Shown in pieces: positions 24,395 to 33,050 of a stretch of 64,000 nucleotides of DNA. Under the pieces are notes generated by a model. It was given only the letters and a program-made list of their open reading frames with translations. It was not told where the DNA came from and searched no databases. A program made the translations under genes and the position numbers. Location: positions 95,762 to 159,761 of the forward strand of contig DASXHZ010000029.1 in assembly GCA_036488085.1 (NCBI GenBank), in the 5' to 3' direction. The DNA comes from DASXHZ01 sp036488085. GTDB lineage: Bacteria; Acidobacteriota; Thermoanaerobaculia; Gp7-AA8. Within the stretch, counting starts at the first letter, position 1, and the number at the start of each line of letters is the position of its first letter.

Positions 24395-24823
24395 ATGCAA
24401 TCCAGACAACTCTCCGGCAACGAGTACCTCCTGGTCTTCACAGAGCCCGACGTCGAGTTGATCGCTGCGCTCAACGAGTTCGCCGCGACAAACAACATCA
24501 AGTCTGGACGCCTGCAGGCAATCGGCTCGGTCTCGTCCGCGACTCTGGCGTGGTGGAGCGACGACACGAAGGCCGTCGAAAAGTACACCGCAACGGGGCA
24601 GTTCGAGCTCGTCTCGTTTCTCGGGAACATCACGTCGAACTCCGAAGGACCGCGCATCCATGCGCATTCCGTGATGACCGGGCCGGGAGGACTCGTCGCC
24701 GGCCACGCCGTTTCCTTGACCGTGCGCGCGTCGGTTGAAGTCTCCATCACGGTCTTCGATACACCGGTGAACCGTGTCTACAACGAAGACTTCGGCCTCT
24801 GGATCATCGACCTGTCAACGTAG
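24395..24823 (+). CDS. PPC-domain (DUF296) protein
   Basis: A 142-residue protein matching the plants-and-prokaryotes-conserved PPC/DUF296 fold. It shows SGNEYLLVFTEPDVELIAALNEFAATNNIKSGRLQAIGSVSSATLAWW and the metal-type GPRIHAHSVMTGPGGLVAGH. Bacterial members are trimeric and often described as DNA-binding, but function is largely unknown. The gene is convergent with, and overlaps by 9 bp, the membrane-protein gene that follows. Confidence 0.88.
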   Translation: MQSRQLSGNEYLLVFTEPDVELIAALNEFAATNNIKSGRLQAIGSVSSATLAWWSDDTKAVEKYTATGQFELVSFLGNITSNSEGPRIHAHSVMTGPGGLVAGHAVSLTVRASVEVSITVFDTPVNRVYNEDFGLWIIDLST

Positions 24824-25231
24824 GAGGCCGCGGAAAGGACTTCGGCGAAGTTCCCTCGCCTTCGCTTTCTTCTCAGCGTGCCATCGAGCGCTCGCCAGCC
24901 CGAAGCAGAGGAGCGCGATCGGCAGCAGCCTGACCCATCCGAGCCATATACGCCGCGAAATCACGACTCCGGCGATGCTGGCGGCGACACACCCCACTCC
25001 GAACAAGACGAGGGCGGCCGGCGAGAGCAGGCCACCACCGCGCCGCGCGCAGCCGGTGATCAGCCGCCATCCGGTGGAGACGCCCCAGAACGCCACCAGG
25101 AAGATAGCCGGGATCGCAGTCCATAGCACCCAATCCTTACGATCCGCGGGATCCCCAAAGAGGCCGATTCCGAGGAACACCAGCCCCCCGAACCCGAAGA
25201 TCAAAGCGAGGAGCGAAAGAATCGCTCCCAT
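24815..25231 (-). CDS. Hypothetical membrane protein, about four helices
   Basis: A 138-residue protein from ATG 25231 (GGAG six bases upstream). Four hydrophobic segments lie around residues 3-25 (LSLLALIFGFGGLVFLGIGLF), 33-53, 66-90 and 96-116, with a basic C-terminal tail. No family recognised. Confidence 0.55.
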   Translation of the reverse strand: MGAILSLLALIFGFGGLVFLGIGLFGDPADRKDWVLWTAIPAIFLVAFWGVSTGWRLITGCARRGGGLLSPAALVLFGVGCVAASIAGVVISRRIWLGWVRLLPIALLCFGLASARWHAEKKAKARELRRSPFRGLLR

Positions 25232-25299
25232 GAGAATCTCCACGGCCCGTTCTGCGCGGGGTGAAGCGTCTGGATCAAGAGGCTTCGTCACAGGAGTGA

Positions 25300-25317
25300 G
25301 ACGGGCTGAAGCCCGTC
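25300..25317. repeat. REP-like palindrome
   Basis: GACGGGC, loop TGAA, GCCCGTC, immediately before the TAG that ends the SDR gene. A separate palindrome type from those at 3.6, 16.4 and 17.5 kb. Confidence 0.55.
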
Positions 25318-26136
25318 CTAGGTTTTCGGAGCCATCTGCTGAATACGGCCCCAATAGTCGGCGCCGCTGAGCCACTGGCCGCCGTCGATCACGAAGGCTT
25401 CGCCGGTGACGTACGAGGCGTAGTCGCTCAGAAGATACGATGCGGCATTCGCGACTTCTTCGAGCGACGCGAAGCGGCGTAGAGGGATGGTGCGGCGCAC
25501 TCCCTCCTCGATCATCTCGTTCGGGAACAGCCGCTTCGACGCCCCCTCGGTGTGCACCGGGCCCGGGGCGATGGCGTTGACGCGAATCTTGTGGCGCGCC
25601 CACTCCACCGCGAGCGTCTGCGTCATCGCGAGTACACCGGCCTTCGCGCTCGCGGAGTGGACGACGCCCGGCGCGCCGGTCCAGGCGTAGTTCGCGATCA
25701 CGTTGAGGATCGATCCGCTCTTCTTCGCGATCATCCGCTTGCCGACCGCGCTCGTGCAGTAGAACGTTCCGTTCAGGACGATGTTGATGACGGTGTTCCA
25801 GCCGTTGACCGTCAACTGATCGGCCGGCGAGATGAAGTTGCCCGCCGCGTTGTTGACGAGGAAGTCGATCTTCCCGTGCTCGCTCTCGACTCTCGCCGCC
25901 ATCGCTTCCACAGCCTCGGCGTCGCGAACGTCGAGGGCGATGTAGTGCGCGGCGTCCGCGCGGCCGCTCTCGCTCCGCAGCGTCTCGACCGCCGGAGCAA
26001 GGTGTTCCTCGCTGCGCGACGCGATGACCACTGTGGCGCCGAGGGAGACGAGCTTGCGCGCCATCCCAAAGCCGATACCTGTGCCGCCGCCGGTGATGAT
26101 GCCGGTGCGGCCCTCGAACGTCTTGTCCGGAAGCAT
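25318..26136 (-). CDS. SDR oxidoreductase, 2,4-dienoyl-CoA reductase-like
   Basis: A 272-residue short-chain dehydrogenase. Cofactor motif GGGTGIGFGMA (residues ~16-26), DVRDAEA and LVNNAAGNFISPADQL. In place of YxxxK the active site reads NYAWTGAPGVVHSASAKAGV, with Tyr, Ser and Lys spaced as in 2,4-dienoyl-CoA reductases. It would use NADPH in unsaturated fatty-acid breakdown. A strong AGGAGG precedes the ATG. It is divergent from the copper-binding lipoprotein gene, sharing a compact promoter region. Confidence 0.88.
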   Translation of the reverse strand: MLPDKTFEGRTGIITGGGTGIGFGMARKLVSLGATVVIASRSEEHLAPAVETLRSESGRADAAHYIALDVRDAEAVEAMAARVESEHGKIDFLVNNAAGNFISPADQLTVNGWNTVINIVLNGTFYCTSAVGKRMIAKKSGSILNVIANYAWTGAPGVVHSASAKAGVLAMTQTLAVEWARHKIRVNAIAPGPVHTEGASKRLFPNEMIEEGVRRTIPLRRFASLEEVANAASYLLSDYASYVTGEAFVIDGGQWLSGADYWGRIQQMAPKT

Positions 26137-26159
26137 GGGGACCCTCCTGCTGTGGCGCG

Positions 26160-26169
26160 ATTCTATAAT
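26160..26169. promoter_or_regulatory. Divergent promoter with overlapping -10 boxes
   Basis: The 10-mer ATTCTATAAT contains TATAAT on the plus strand (26164-26169) and TAGAAT on the minus strand (26165-26160), sharing two bases. The plus box ends 9 nt before the GTG at 26179, so that transcript would be leaderless. The minus transcript carries a normal AGGAGG leader. Confidence 0.5.
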
Positions 26170-26178
26170 CCGCGCCCG

Positions 26179-26493
26179 GTGAAACCGCTCCTCATCGCAA
26201 TCGTCGCGCTGTCCATCGTGGCGTGCGGAAAATCAGGGACGCCTAAGCCGGTCGACGTCGCGGGACAGAAGACGTACGACCTGCGCGGAAAGATCGTCTC
26301 GCGGGACCGCGCGGAGAACACGCTGACCATCGACCACGAAGCGATCAAGGGCTTCATGGAGGCGATGACGATGGACTACAGCGTGCGCGGCGCGAAGGTG
26401 GAGCAGCTTCCGCCGGACGGCTCGAAGGTTCGCGCGACGCTGCACGTCGTCGACGACAGCTTCTGGGTCAGCGACGTGCGAAAGACGCCGTAG
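26179..26493 (+). CDS. CusF-like copper-binding lipoprotein
   Basis: A 104-residue protein starting with GTG. The signal VKPLLIAIVALSIVACGKS carries a lipobox ending at Cys-16. The mature part, YDLRGKIVSRDRAENTLTIDHEAIKGFMEAMTMDYSV, is the CusF_Ec/copper-binding OB-like domain with the Met-rich MTM ligand segment. It would bind Cu(I) in the periplasm. The last 26 bp overlap the convergent YdcF-like gene. Confidence 0.82.
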   Translation: MKPLLIAIVALSIVACGKSGTPKPVDVAGQKTYDLRGKIVSRDRAENTLTIDHEAIKGFMEAMTMDYSVRGAKVEQLPPDGSKVRATLHVVDDSFWVSDVRKTP

Positions 26494-27010
26494 GCTGGGC
26501 CGCTACGCCTTTCGACCACGCTGCGACGCGGCTGAGAAGTTTGCGCAGCGGTGGCGCGATGGCGCAGATCGATTCACAGACGATCGACACCGGCTCGAGT
26601 AAGAGGGTCGACCACGAGACGACACGCGGAATCGAGCGCACGCGCGCGTTCGCGCCGAGGATGATGCGCGTGAGGACGGCGGCCTTGACGCGATGAGCGT
26701 GGTCGCAGAAGACGACGAACGAGGCCGCCGCAAAGCGTTCGAGCGCGATGGTGCGGCTGAACACGAGGTTGTCGACGGTCGTCATCGCCCACTCTTCGAG
26801 GACGACGACGGCGTGCGGGAGCTTCGCGGCGAGGACGCCCGCCATGATCCACGCTTCCGAGTGGTACGAGTCGCGGTTCGTGAAACCGCCGGTGACGATG
26901 ATGCGATCGACGCGTGCGGCCGCAATTTCAGACGCGACCTGTTCCGCATACAGATGCAGATCGGAAAAGCGGTCGTAACCGCAGACGATGGCGACCGGGC
27001 TTTCGCGCAT
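26468..27010 (-). CDS. YdcF-like (DUF218) protein
   Basis: A 180-residue protein with IVTGGFTNRDSYHSEAWIMAGVLAAKLPHAVVVLEEWAMTTVDNLVFSR, the DUF218 pattern TGG...SEA...M...L...P...LE..A.TT.DN. Members such as YdcF and the vancomycin-resistance protein SanA are linked to the envelope. The usual N-terminal membrane helices are absent, so this copy looks soluble. It overlaps the end of the copper-protein gene. Confidence 0.75.
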   Translation of the reverse strand: MRESPVAIVCGYDRFSDLHLYAEQVASEIAAARVDRIIVTGGFTNRDSYHSEAWIMAGVLAAKLPHAVVVLEEWAMTTVDNLVFSRTIALERFAAASFVVFCDHAHRVKAAVLTRIILGANARVRSIPRVVSWSTLLLEPVSIVCESICAIAPPLRKLLSRVAAWSKGVAAQPTASFARR

Positions 27011-27032
27011 CCAGTCGAGTTACGTCTGCACG

Positions 27033-28277
27033 CTACATACCGTTGAACGCGTTCCCAATTAGTAACACCGGCGCGCGTTCGCCCGCTTCGATTCGAGTGA
27101 CGCCGCGCTCGACGATTGCGAGTCCGTTCGCGCCGAGCATCGACGTCGAGACGTGCGATCCCTGGGCCTTCATCGGACTCGCGACCAGCTCACCGTCGCG
27201 CGCGACGACGCGAACGCGCAGGTATGAGCGGCGATCTCCGGGCGCGCGAAGGGGCGCTTCCATCCGCATGGCGACGACCGGCGGAAAGAGATCGCACGTC
27301 CGACCGGTCGCTTTGCGGATGGCCGGCGCAACAAAGAGAACAAACGCGACCATGCAGGAGACGGGATTGCCCGGCAACCCGAAGGCCACCTGGCCACCCG
27401 CCAACCTGGAAACCACCAACGGCTTCCCCGGCTTCATCGCCACCCGCCATACGCGCGTCTCCGCGCCGAGCTCCGCAAGCGCGTCTTTCACGAAGTCATA
27501 GGCGCCTGCGGAGACGCCGCCCGAGGTGATGAGGAAGTCGCAGTCGAGCGCGGAGCGAAGCGCGGCGACGGTCGCCTCGCGGCTGTCGGCAACGATGCCG
27601 CGGGGTTGCGGCTCGCCGCCCGCTTCCCGCGCGAGCGCGGCGAGGGCGTAGGAGTTGGAGTTGACGATGCCGCCGGGGCGCCGCGGCGCGTCGACGTCGA
27701 CGATCTCGTCGCCGGTGGCGAGGATCGCGATCGACGGCTTGCGCGCGACATTCACGGTGGCGTGCTGCAGGCTGGCGAGCACGCCGATCTCGGCGGCACC
27801 GATCCGCGTACCGCGCACGATCACGGTGTCGCCGGCATGCATGTCGTCGCCGCGGCGCCGGACGTGCGTTCCTGGCGCGACCTGCTGATTGATGCGAACG
27901 GTTTCGCTGCCGGCGTCGGTGAGCTCGACCTGCGCGATGGCATCCGCGCCTTCAGGGACCAGCGCACCGGTCATGATCCGCGCCGCCGTGCCGCGCTCGA
28001 CGCGTCGTTGCGGAACGCTTCCGGCCGGAATGTCCTCGATGACACGCAGAGTACCGGGCGTGTCTTCCGCCATGAGCGCATATCCATCCATCGCGGAGTT
28101 GTCCCGCTCCGGCACGTCGCGGGTCGCAACGACGTCGTCGGCCAGGACGCGGTGCAACGAGTCATCGAGCGCCACGCGCTCGGTGCCGAGTGGTGTCACC
28201 AACTCCAGAACACGCTGCTGCGCCTGCTCGACGGCGAGCGGCGGCTCTTGATCATCAGGACGACGGATGAACGGCAT
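27033..28277 (-). CDS. moeA: Molybdopterin molybdotransferase
   Basis: A 414-residue MoeA that inserts molybdate into adenylylated molybdopterin. Signatures: RDVPERDNSAMDGYAL, GTAARIMTGALVPEGADAI, VNSNSYAL, ITSGGVSAGAYDFVKD, MKPGKPL and GLPGNPVSCMVAFVLFV. The C-terminal domain IV is present. No other molybdenum-cofactor gene is adjacent. It diverges from the GT-C-like gene across only 20 bp. Confidence 0.95.
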   Translation of the reverse strand: MPFIRRPDDQEPPLAVEQAQQRVLELVTPLGTERVALDDSLHRVLADDVVATRDVPERDNSAMDGYALMAEDTPGTLRVIEDIPAGSVPQRRVERGTAARIMTGALVPEGADAIAQVELTDAGSETVRINQQVAPGTHVRRRGDDMHAGDTVIVRGTRIGAAEIGVLASLQHATVNVARKPSIAILATGDEIVDVDAPRRPGGIVNSNSYALAALAREAGGEPQPRGIVADSREATVAALRSALDCDFLITSGGVSAGAYDFVKDALAELGAETRVWRVAMKPGKPLVVSRLAGGQVAFGLPGNPVSCMVAFVLFVAPAIRKATGRTCDLFPPVVAMRMEAPLRAPGDRRSYLRVRVVARDGELVASPMKAQGSHVSTSMLGANGLAIVERGVTRIEAGERAPVLLIGNAFNGM

Positions 28278-28297
28278 TCGGCGATGATAGTGCCGTC

Positions 28298-29839
28298 ATG
28301 CGAATGCGCGCGCTGTACGCGCTGCTGATCGTCGCGGCGGGGGCGCGGTTGCTGCTCGCGGTGGCGGCGATGCCGCCCTATGCGGGACTCGATGAGGCGT
28401 GGCACGTGGCACGCGTCGCGTTCGTGGCGCGGGAGGGGCGGCAGCCGAACATCTCCGAACGCTCGATGCCGCCGTACATCGCACGTTCGATTCGGGGCGA
28501 GGAGTTGCCGGCGTTTGGTGAGATGCGGGAGCGCTGGCCGCAGGTGGTGCAGCCGGTTACCGATCGCGCCTTCGCGCCCCGCGACCTCGCGCCGTATGAG
28601 AGCGCGAACTACGAGGCACAGCAGCCGCCGCTCTACTACGCGGTCGCCGCGCGGCTCGCGGGCGGAAGCGCCGTGGAGGAGTTGCGGCGGCTGCGGCTCC
28701 TGTCCGCGCTCTTCGCGCTGATCGTCATTCTCGCGGCGGCGTCGGTCGGGCATCGCTACTTTGGCGCGCGCGGCGTCGTTGTCGCCGTGCTCATCGCGTC
28801 GATGCCGACGTGGATCACGTTGGTCATCCGCGCGAGCAACGACGCGATGGCCTGTGCGCTCGCCGCGTGCGCCATCGCGGTTAGCGCCTCTCAAAGGGAA
28901 GCGGACGTATCGTCCGCTCGGCCGCGCGACGGCGCCGCTATCGCCGCGCATGAGCGGACGAGACGTCCGCTCCCCTTAATCACAGTTCTCGAAGCGCTCC
29001 TATGGGCGCTCGCGATCGCGACGAAGCTCTACGTGTGGCCGATCGCGATCGTGGCGGTCGTCTTCTGGCGGATCCAGCGAGGGTCGTATACGCGCATCGT
29101 GATCGTCGTCGGTGCATGCGCGATGAGCGCGTTGCTGACGATGCATTACCTCTCGGCGCACACCCACAACGCCTTCGGCGACTTCGGCTTCGACGCACCG
29201 GCGCATCACGGCGCGGCGGTACCGATCGCGTGGGCTCAGATGGCGAAGATCACGATCGCATCGCTGATCTGGACGAGCGGGCAACACGCCGACGCGCTGC
29301 GGCCGCTCGCGATGCTGCTCTACGTCCTTCCGCTGATAGCGATTGCTCGAGCGCGTAAGTCGCCCTACTTTGTCGCCGCCGCGTTCGCGCTCGGCGCCTT
29401 TGCCCTGGCGCAGGCGGTCAACGCCGGGGCGTTCGTCCGTCAGGCCCGCGCCGCCGGGCTCGCGCTCCCGCTCGGCGGCAAAGAGGGGTGGTACTGGTAT
29501 GCCCTCGCGCCGCTCGCGATTTGTCTCTTCGCAAAGCACGCGCGAATGGCCGCCGTCTGGTTCATCGCGTGGGACGTCGTGATCACCGAGGGCGCGCTCT
29601 TTCACGACTACGCCGGAGTCACGTCGCCGGCGGGAAAGAACGTCCTCTTCACGTGGGGGCCGCTGCACGCACCGTTCACCGCCCATCTCGCCGGAATCGG
29701 CGTCGGACCGCTCGCCGGGCACCTCATCGCATTGCGTGTCGTTCACATCGCCCTGGCAGGCGCACTCTTCGCTTTAGAATCAACTTTGCATGACCGCCAC
29801 GCTGACATCGGAGCCGCCACAGGCGCAAACGCGGCGTGA
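28298..29839 (+). CDS. GT-C-like polytopic membrane protein (PMT/DUF2142 type)
   Basis: A 513-residue integral membrane protein with roughly ten helices. The first helix is followed by a large extracytoplasmic loop with the acidic pair YAGLDEAWHVARV. Later comes ESANYEAQQPPLYYAVAARL, a hallmark of lipid-linked sugar transferases of the GT-C fold and DUF2142 proteins. Residues ~200-227 (ADVSSARPRDGAAI and flanks) are encoded by an 84-bp inverted-repeat element inserted in frame between helices. The 3' end overlaps asd by 50 bp. Substrate unknown. Confidence 0.7.
   Translation: MRMRALYALLIVAAGARLLLAVAAMPPYAGLDEAWHVARVAFVAREGRQPNISERSMPPYIARSIRGEELPAFGEMRERWPQVVQPVTDRAFAPRDLAPYESANYEAQQPPLYYAVAARLAGGSAVEELRRLRLLSALFALIVILAAASVGHRYFGARGVVVAVLIASMPTWITLVIRASNDAMACALAACAIAVSASQREADVSSARPRDGAAIAAHERTRRPLPLITVLEALLWALAIATKLYVWPIAIVAVVFWRIQRGSYTRIVIVVGACAMSALLTMHYLSAHTHNAFGDFGFDAPAHHGAAVPIAWAQMAKITIASLIWTSGQHADALRPLAMLLYVLPLIAIARARKSPYFVAAAFALGAFALAQAVNAGAFVRQARAAGLALPLGGKEGWYWYALAPLAICLFAKHARMAAVWFIAWDVVITEGALFHDYAGVTSPAGKNVLFTWGPLHAPFTAHLAGIGVGPLAGHLIALRVVHIALAGALFALESTLHDRHADIGAATGANAA
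28894..28977. repeat. 84-bp inverted-repeat element inside the GT-C-like gene
   Basis: The ends AAGGGAAGCGGACGT and ACGTCCGCTCCCCTT are inverted repeats with one mismatch in 15. Inside lie two palindromes, AGCGGACGTATCGTCCGCT and AGCGGACGAGACGTCCGCT. Length is 28 codons, keeping the host frame open. Confidence 0.75.
29775..29780 (+). promoter_or_regulatory. Candidate -10 box for asd
   Basis: TAGAAT ends 9 nt before the asd ATG at 29790, inside the upstream gene. No Shine-Dalgarno is visible, so the lysine operon could be started as a leaderless message. Confidence 0.35.
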
Positions 29840-30899
29840 CCGCATCCCCGTCGCCGTCCTCGGCGCGACCGGGTCGGTCGGCCAGCGGTTCGTGCAACTC
29901 CTCGAGCACCACCCCTGGTTCCGGCTCCACGAGGTCGTGGCCTCGGAGCGGAGCGCGGGCAAGCTCTATGGCGACGCGGCCGACTGGCGCCTCGACACAC
30001 TCCTCCCCGACGCCGCCGCGGGCCTGACGGTGAAGCGCCTCAGCGGCGATCTGGAATCGACGCTCCTCTTCTCCGGGCTCGACTCCTCGGTCGCCGGCGA
30101 AGCGGAAGACGCATACGCGAACCGCGGCGCCGTCGTGGTGTCGAACTCGAAGAACCACCGGATGGATGCCGACGTCCCGCTGATGCTGCCGGAGATCAAC
30201 GCCGATCACATCGGCGCCATCGAGCATCAGCGCCGCCGCCGCGGCGGACGGGGATACATCATCACGAACTCCAATTGCTCGACGATGGGCTTGGCGCTCG
30301 CGATCGCGCCGATCGAGCTTCGATGGGGGATCGATCAGCTTCACGTCACGACGATGCAGGCGGTCTCCGGCGCAGGCTACAACGGCGTCTCGTCGCTGGC
30401 GATCCTCGACAACGTGATCCCCTACATCAGCGGCGAGGAAGAGAAGATCGAGAGCGAGCCGCGCAAGATCCTCGGCCGCTGGAACGGCGAGTCGTTCGAA
30501 TTCGCGCCGATGCGGATTTCCGCGCAGACGAACCGGGTGCCGACGATCGATGGGCATCTGATGACGATTTCGTTGTCGCTGAGAAATCGCGGCGGCGAGG
30601 GCGCCTCCGCCCCATTGAGTGACATCCGCGAGGCGCTCGAGTCGTTCACTGGCGAGCCGCAGCGGCTGAAGCTTCCCTCGGCGCCCGTAAAGCCGATTCA
30701 CTACATCGATCTCCCCGACCGCCCGCAGCCGCGCCTCGACCGCGATCGCGAAGGCGGAATGAGCGTCTCAATCGGGCGCCTCCGGCCGTGCCCCCTCCTC
30801 GACCTTCGCATGGTCGCGCTCGTCCACAACACCATCCGCGGCGCCGCCGGGGCCGCGTTGCTCAACGCCGAGCTGCTCGAAGCGAAGGGCCTGCTGTGA
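29790..30899 (+). CDS. asd: Aspartate-semialdehyde dehydrogenase
   Basis: A 369-residue NADP-dependent dehydrogenase making aspartate-4-semialdehyde, first gene of the lysine/DAP operon. It shows VAVLGATGSVGQRFVQLLEHHPWF, the catalytic Cys in IITNSNCSTMGLALA, AVSGAGYNG and the C-terminal PQPRLDRD. The layout is that of the archaeal/fungal-type ASADH subgroup. Its stop overlaps the GTG of lysC (GTGA). The first ~16 residues before VAVLG are an extension of uncertain reality. Confidence 0.93.
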   Translation: MTATLTSEPPQAQTRRDRIPVAVLGATGSVGQRFVQLLEHHPWFRLHEVVASERSAGKLYGDAADWRLDTLLPDAAAGLTVKRLSGDLESTLLFSGLDSSVAGEAEDAYANRGAVVVSNSKNHRMDADVPLMLPEINADHIGAIEHQRRRRGGRGYIITNSNCSTMGLALAIAPIELRWGIDQLHVTTMQAVSGAGYNGVSSLAILDNVIPYISGEEEKIESEPRKILGRWNGESFEFAPMRISAQTNRVPTIDGHLMTISLSLRNRGGEGASAPLSDIREALESFTGEPQRLKLPSAPVKPIHYIDLPDRPQPRLDRDREGGMSVSIGRLRPCPLLDLRMVALVHNTIRGAAGAALLNAELLEAKGLL

Positions 30900-32275
30900 T
30901 CGTCATCAAGTTCGGCGGGACATCCGTCGGAAACGCTGACCGCGTGGCCGAGGCGATCGACATTGTCTCCGAACGCCGCCACCTCGATCCGATCGTGGTC
31001 GTTTCGGCGCTCGCGGGCGTGACCAACGACCTCGCGGCGGCGAGCGAAGCGGCGCGGGAGCAGAAGCCGGAACGGGTAGCGGAGATCATCCGCGCGGTCC
31101 GTCAGCGGCACGAAGACGTCGCGATGCGGCTCGTGCAGCAGAAGTTCGACTTCTTCGAGGCGTTCATCAAACAACTCGACCGGCAGATCGATGAGATCGA
31201 CACGATCCTCCGCGGCATCGCGCTCCTCGGCGAGATCACGCCGCGCGCGAGCGACAAAGTGGTCTCGATCGGCGAGAAGCTCTCATCGGTCCTCTTCGCC
31301 TACACGATGATGATGCGCGCGCTCCCGGCCGAGCATGTCCATTCCGAGGACGTCGTCATCACTGATGACCGCTTCGGAGGTGCGACGCCGGACATGGCGG
31401 CGACGACCGCCGCGGCGAAGACAGCGCTGGTTCCGATCGTCGAGCGAGGCCACATTCCGGTGATGGGCGGCTTCATCGGCCGCACCCCTGCCGGCGCGAC
31501 GACGACCCTCGGGCGCAACGGCTCCGACTACAGCGCCGCCATCGTCGCGGCGGCGGTCGGAGCGGAAGAAGTACAGATCTGGACGGACGTCGACGGGTTG
31601 CTCACATGCGATCCACGGCTCGTTCCCGGCGCGCACGTCATCGATCACATCTCGTTCGACGAGGCGGCGGAGCTGGCGCAGTTCGGCGCGAAGCTGCATC
31701 CGCGCACCCTCGAGCCGGCGATGACGGCGAACATCCCGGTGCGCGTGCTCAACACGCACAATCCGTCGTCGCCAGGAACGCTCATCACGCGCGCGGTCAA
31801 TCAAAACGAAACTGGCTCAGCTGGTCCTCGGTCCATCGCCCGGAAACGCAACGTCACGATGGTGCACGTCACGTCGAACAAGATGCTCGGCGCGCACGGT
31901 TTCCTCGCGCGGCTCTTCAACGTATTCGAGAACCTGCGCATCTCGGTCGACCTCATCGCGACCTCCGAGGTCTCGGTCTCCGTCACCGTCGACGAGCGGC
32001 AAAATATGGACGAGCTCGAGCGAAAGCTTCACGAGATCGCGGAGAGCGTGGAACTCATCGACAACCAGTCGATCGTCGCAGTCGTCGGACAGAACCTGAT
32101 GGCCGACTCCCGCGTCGGCGCTCGCATCCTCGGCGCGCTCGACGGCATCAGCGTGAAGATGATCTCGCTCGGACGGTCGGGGCTGAACCTCAGCATCGTC
32201 GTCGACGACGCCGAAGCCGACGGCGCGGTGCGCGCGATCCACAATGCGCTCTTCGAGAGTCCGGTGACCGTATGA
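30896..32275 (+). CDS. lysC: Aspartate kinase
   Basis: A 459-residue monofunctional aspartokinase from a GTG overlapping the asd stop. The kinase domain opens VIVIKFGGTSVGNADRV and has FIGRTPAGATTTLGRNGSDYSAA. Two ACT domains follow (from VTMVHVTSNKMLGAHGFLARLF, ~residue 320), so feedback regulation by lysine or threonine is expected. It phosphorylates aspartate at the head of the pathway. Confidence 0.95.
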   Translation: MIVIKFGGTSVGNADRVAEAIDIVSERRHLDPIVVVSALAGVTNDLAAASEAAREQKPERVAEIIRAVRQRHEDVAMRLVQQKFDFFEAFIKQLDRQIDEIDTILRGIALLGEITPRASDKVVSIGEKLSSVLFAYTMMMRALPAEHVHSEDVVITDDRFGGATPDMAATTAAAKTALVPIVERGHIPVMGGFIGRTPAGATTTLGRNGSDYSAAIVAAAVGAEEVQIWTDVDGLLTCDPRLVPGAHVIDHISFDEAAELAQFGAKLHPRTLEPAMTANIPVRVLNTHNPSSPGTLITRAVNQNETGSAGPRSIARKRNVTMVHVTSNKMLGAHGFLARLFNVFENLRISVDLIATSEVSVSVTVDERQNMDELERKLHEIAESVELIDNQSIVAVVGQNLMADSRVGARILGALDGISVKMISLGRSGLNLSIVVDDAEADGAVRAIHNALFESPVTV

Positions 32276-32283
32276 GAGGAGTA

Positions 32284-32376
32284 GCCGGTTGCCAGTGGCC
32301 GGTTGCCAGATGTGCGACACCGACCGCATCAGGAACAACTGCTCCTCCGGCAACCGGCCACCGGCAACTGGGAACT
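32284..32376. repeat. Inverted-repeat element between lysC and dapB
   Basis: Left arm GGTTGCCAGTGGCCGGTTGC, right arm GGCAACCGGCCACCGGCAAC, ~40 bp apart. The motif GGTTGCCAGATG recurs in a related element at 59.6 kb. It fills the only real gap (106 bp) in the operon and could form a long hairpin between two coupled blocks of genes. Confidence 0.7.
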
Positions 32377-32381
32377 GCTTT

Positions 32382-33050
32382 ATGAAGGTCGCGCTGCACG
32401 GCTACGGCAAGATGGGGCAGACCGTGGAGCGGGTGGCGAAGGACGCGGGGCACGAGGTCGTCTCGATCTTCGACGTCGATCGCGACGAGCCGCTCGCGGG
32501 CGCCGAGGTGCTGATCGATTTCTCGCATGCCTCGGCGCTGGAGCATGCGGTCGGTGTCGCGTGCGAGAACGGCATTCCGCTCGTGATCGGAACGACGGGA
32601 TGGAACGAGCGGGCGGCTGATGTGAAGAAGCGCGTCGACGACGCGAAGATCGGCTGCGTTTACGCGTCGAACTTCTCGCCGGGAGCAAACGTCGTCTTCG
32701 CGCTGGCGCATCGCGCCGGCGAGCTCTTCGCACGATTCCCGCAGTACGCCGCGGGGATGGAAGAGCGGCACCACGCGCAGAAGAAGGACGCGCCGAGCGG
32801 CACCGCGTTGAAGATTGCCGGCGAAGTGAAGGGCGGCAGCGGCGGGAAGCTCGAGCCGTCGATCGCCGCATCGCGGGTCGGGAGCGAATTCGGCCTGCAC
32901 ACGCTCTTCTTCGACTCGCCGGACGACCTGATCGAGATCACACATCGCGCGCGCGGACGCGACGGCTTCGCGCGCGGCGCCGTTCTCGCCGCGGAGCTGA
33001 TCCGCGGCAAACAAGGTTTCTATCGATTCGATGAGCTGGTGATGTCATGA
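32382..33050 (+). CDS. dapB: 4-hydroxy-tetrahydrodipicolinate reductase
   Basis: A 222-residue reductase, shorter than the usual 240-270. It has the nucleotide motif VALHGYGKMGQ, IGTTGW, SNFSPGANV and the substrate-site ERHHAQKKDAPSGTAL (~residues 127-142). It produces tetrahydrodipicolinate with NAD(P)H. The stop overlaps dapA (ATGA). Confidence 0.94.
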   Translation: MKVALHGYGKMGQTVERVAKDAGHEVVSIFDVDRDEPLAGAEVLIDFSHASALEHAVGVACENGIPLVIGTTGWNERAADVKKRVDDAKIGCVYASNFSPGANVVFALAHRAGELFARFPQYAAGMEERHHAQKKDAPSGTALKIAGEVKGGSGGKLEPSIAASRVGSEFGLHTLFFDSPDDLIEITHRARGRDGFARGAVLAAELIRGKQGFYRFDELVMS

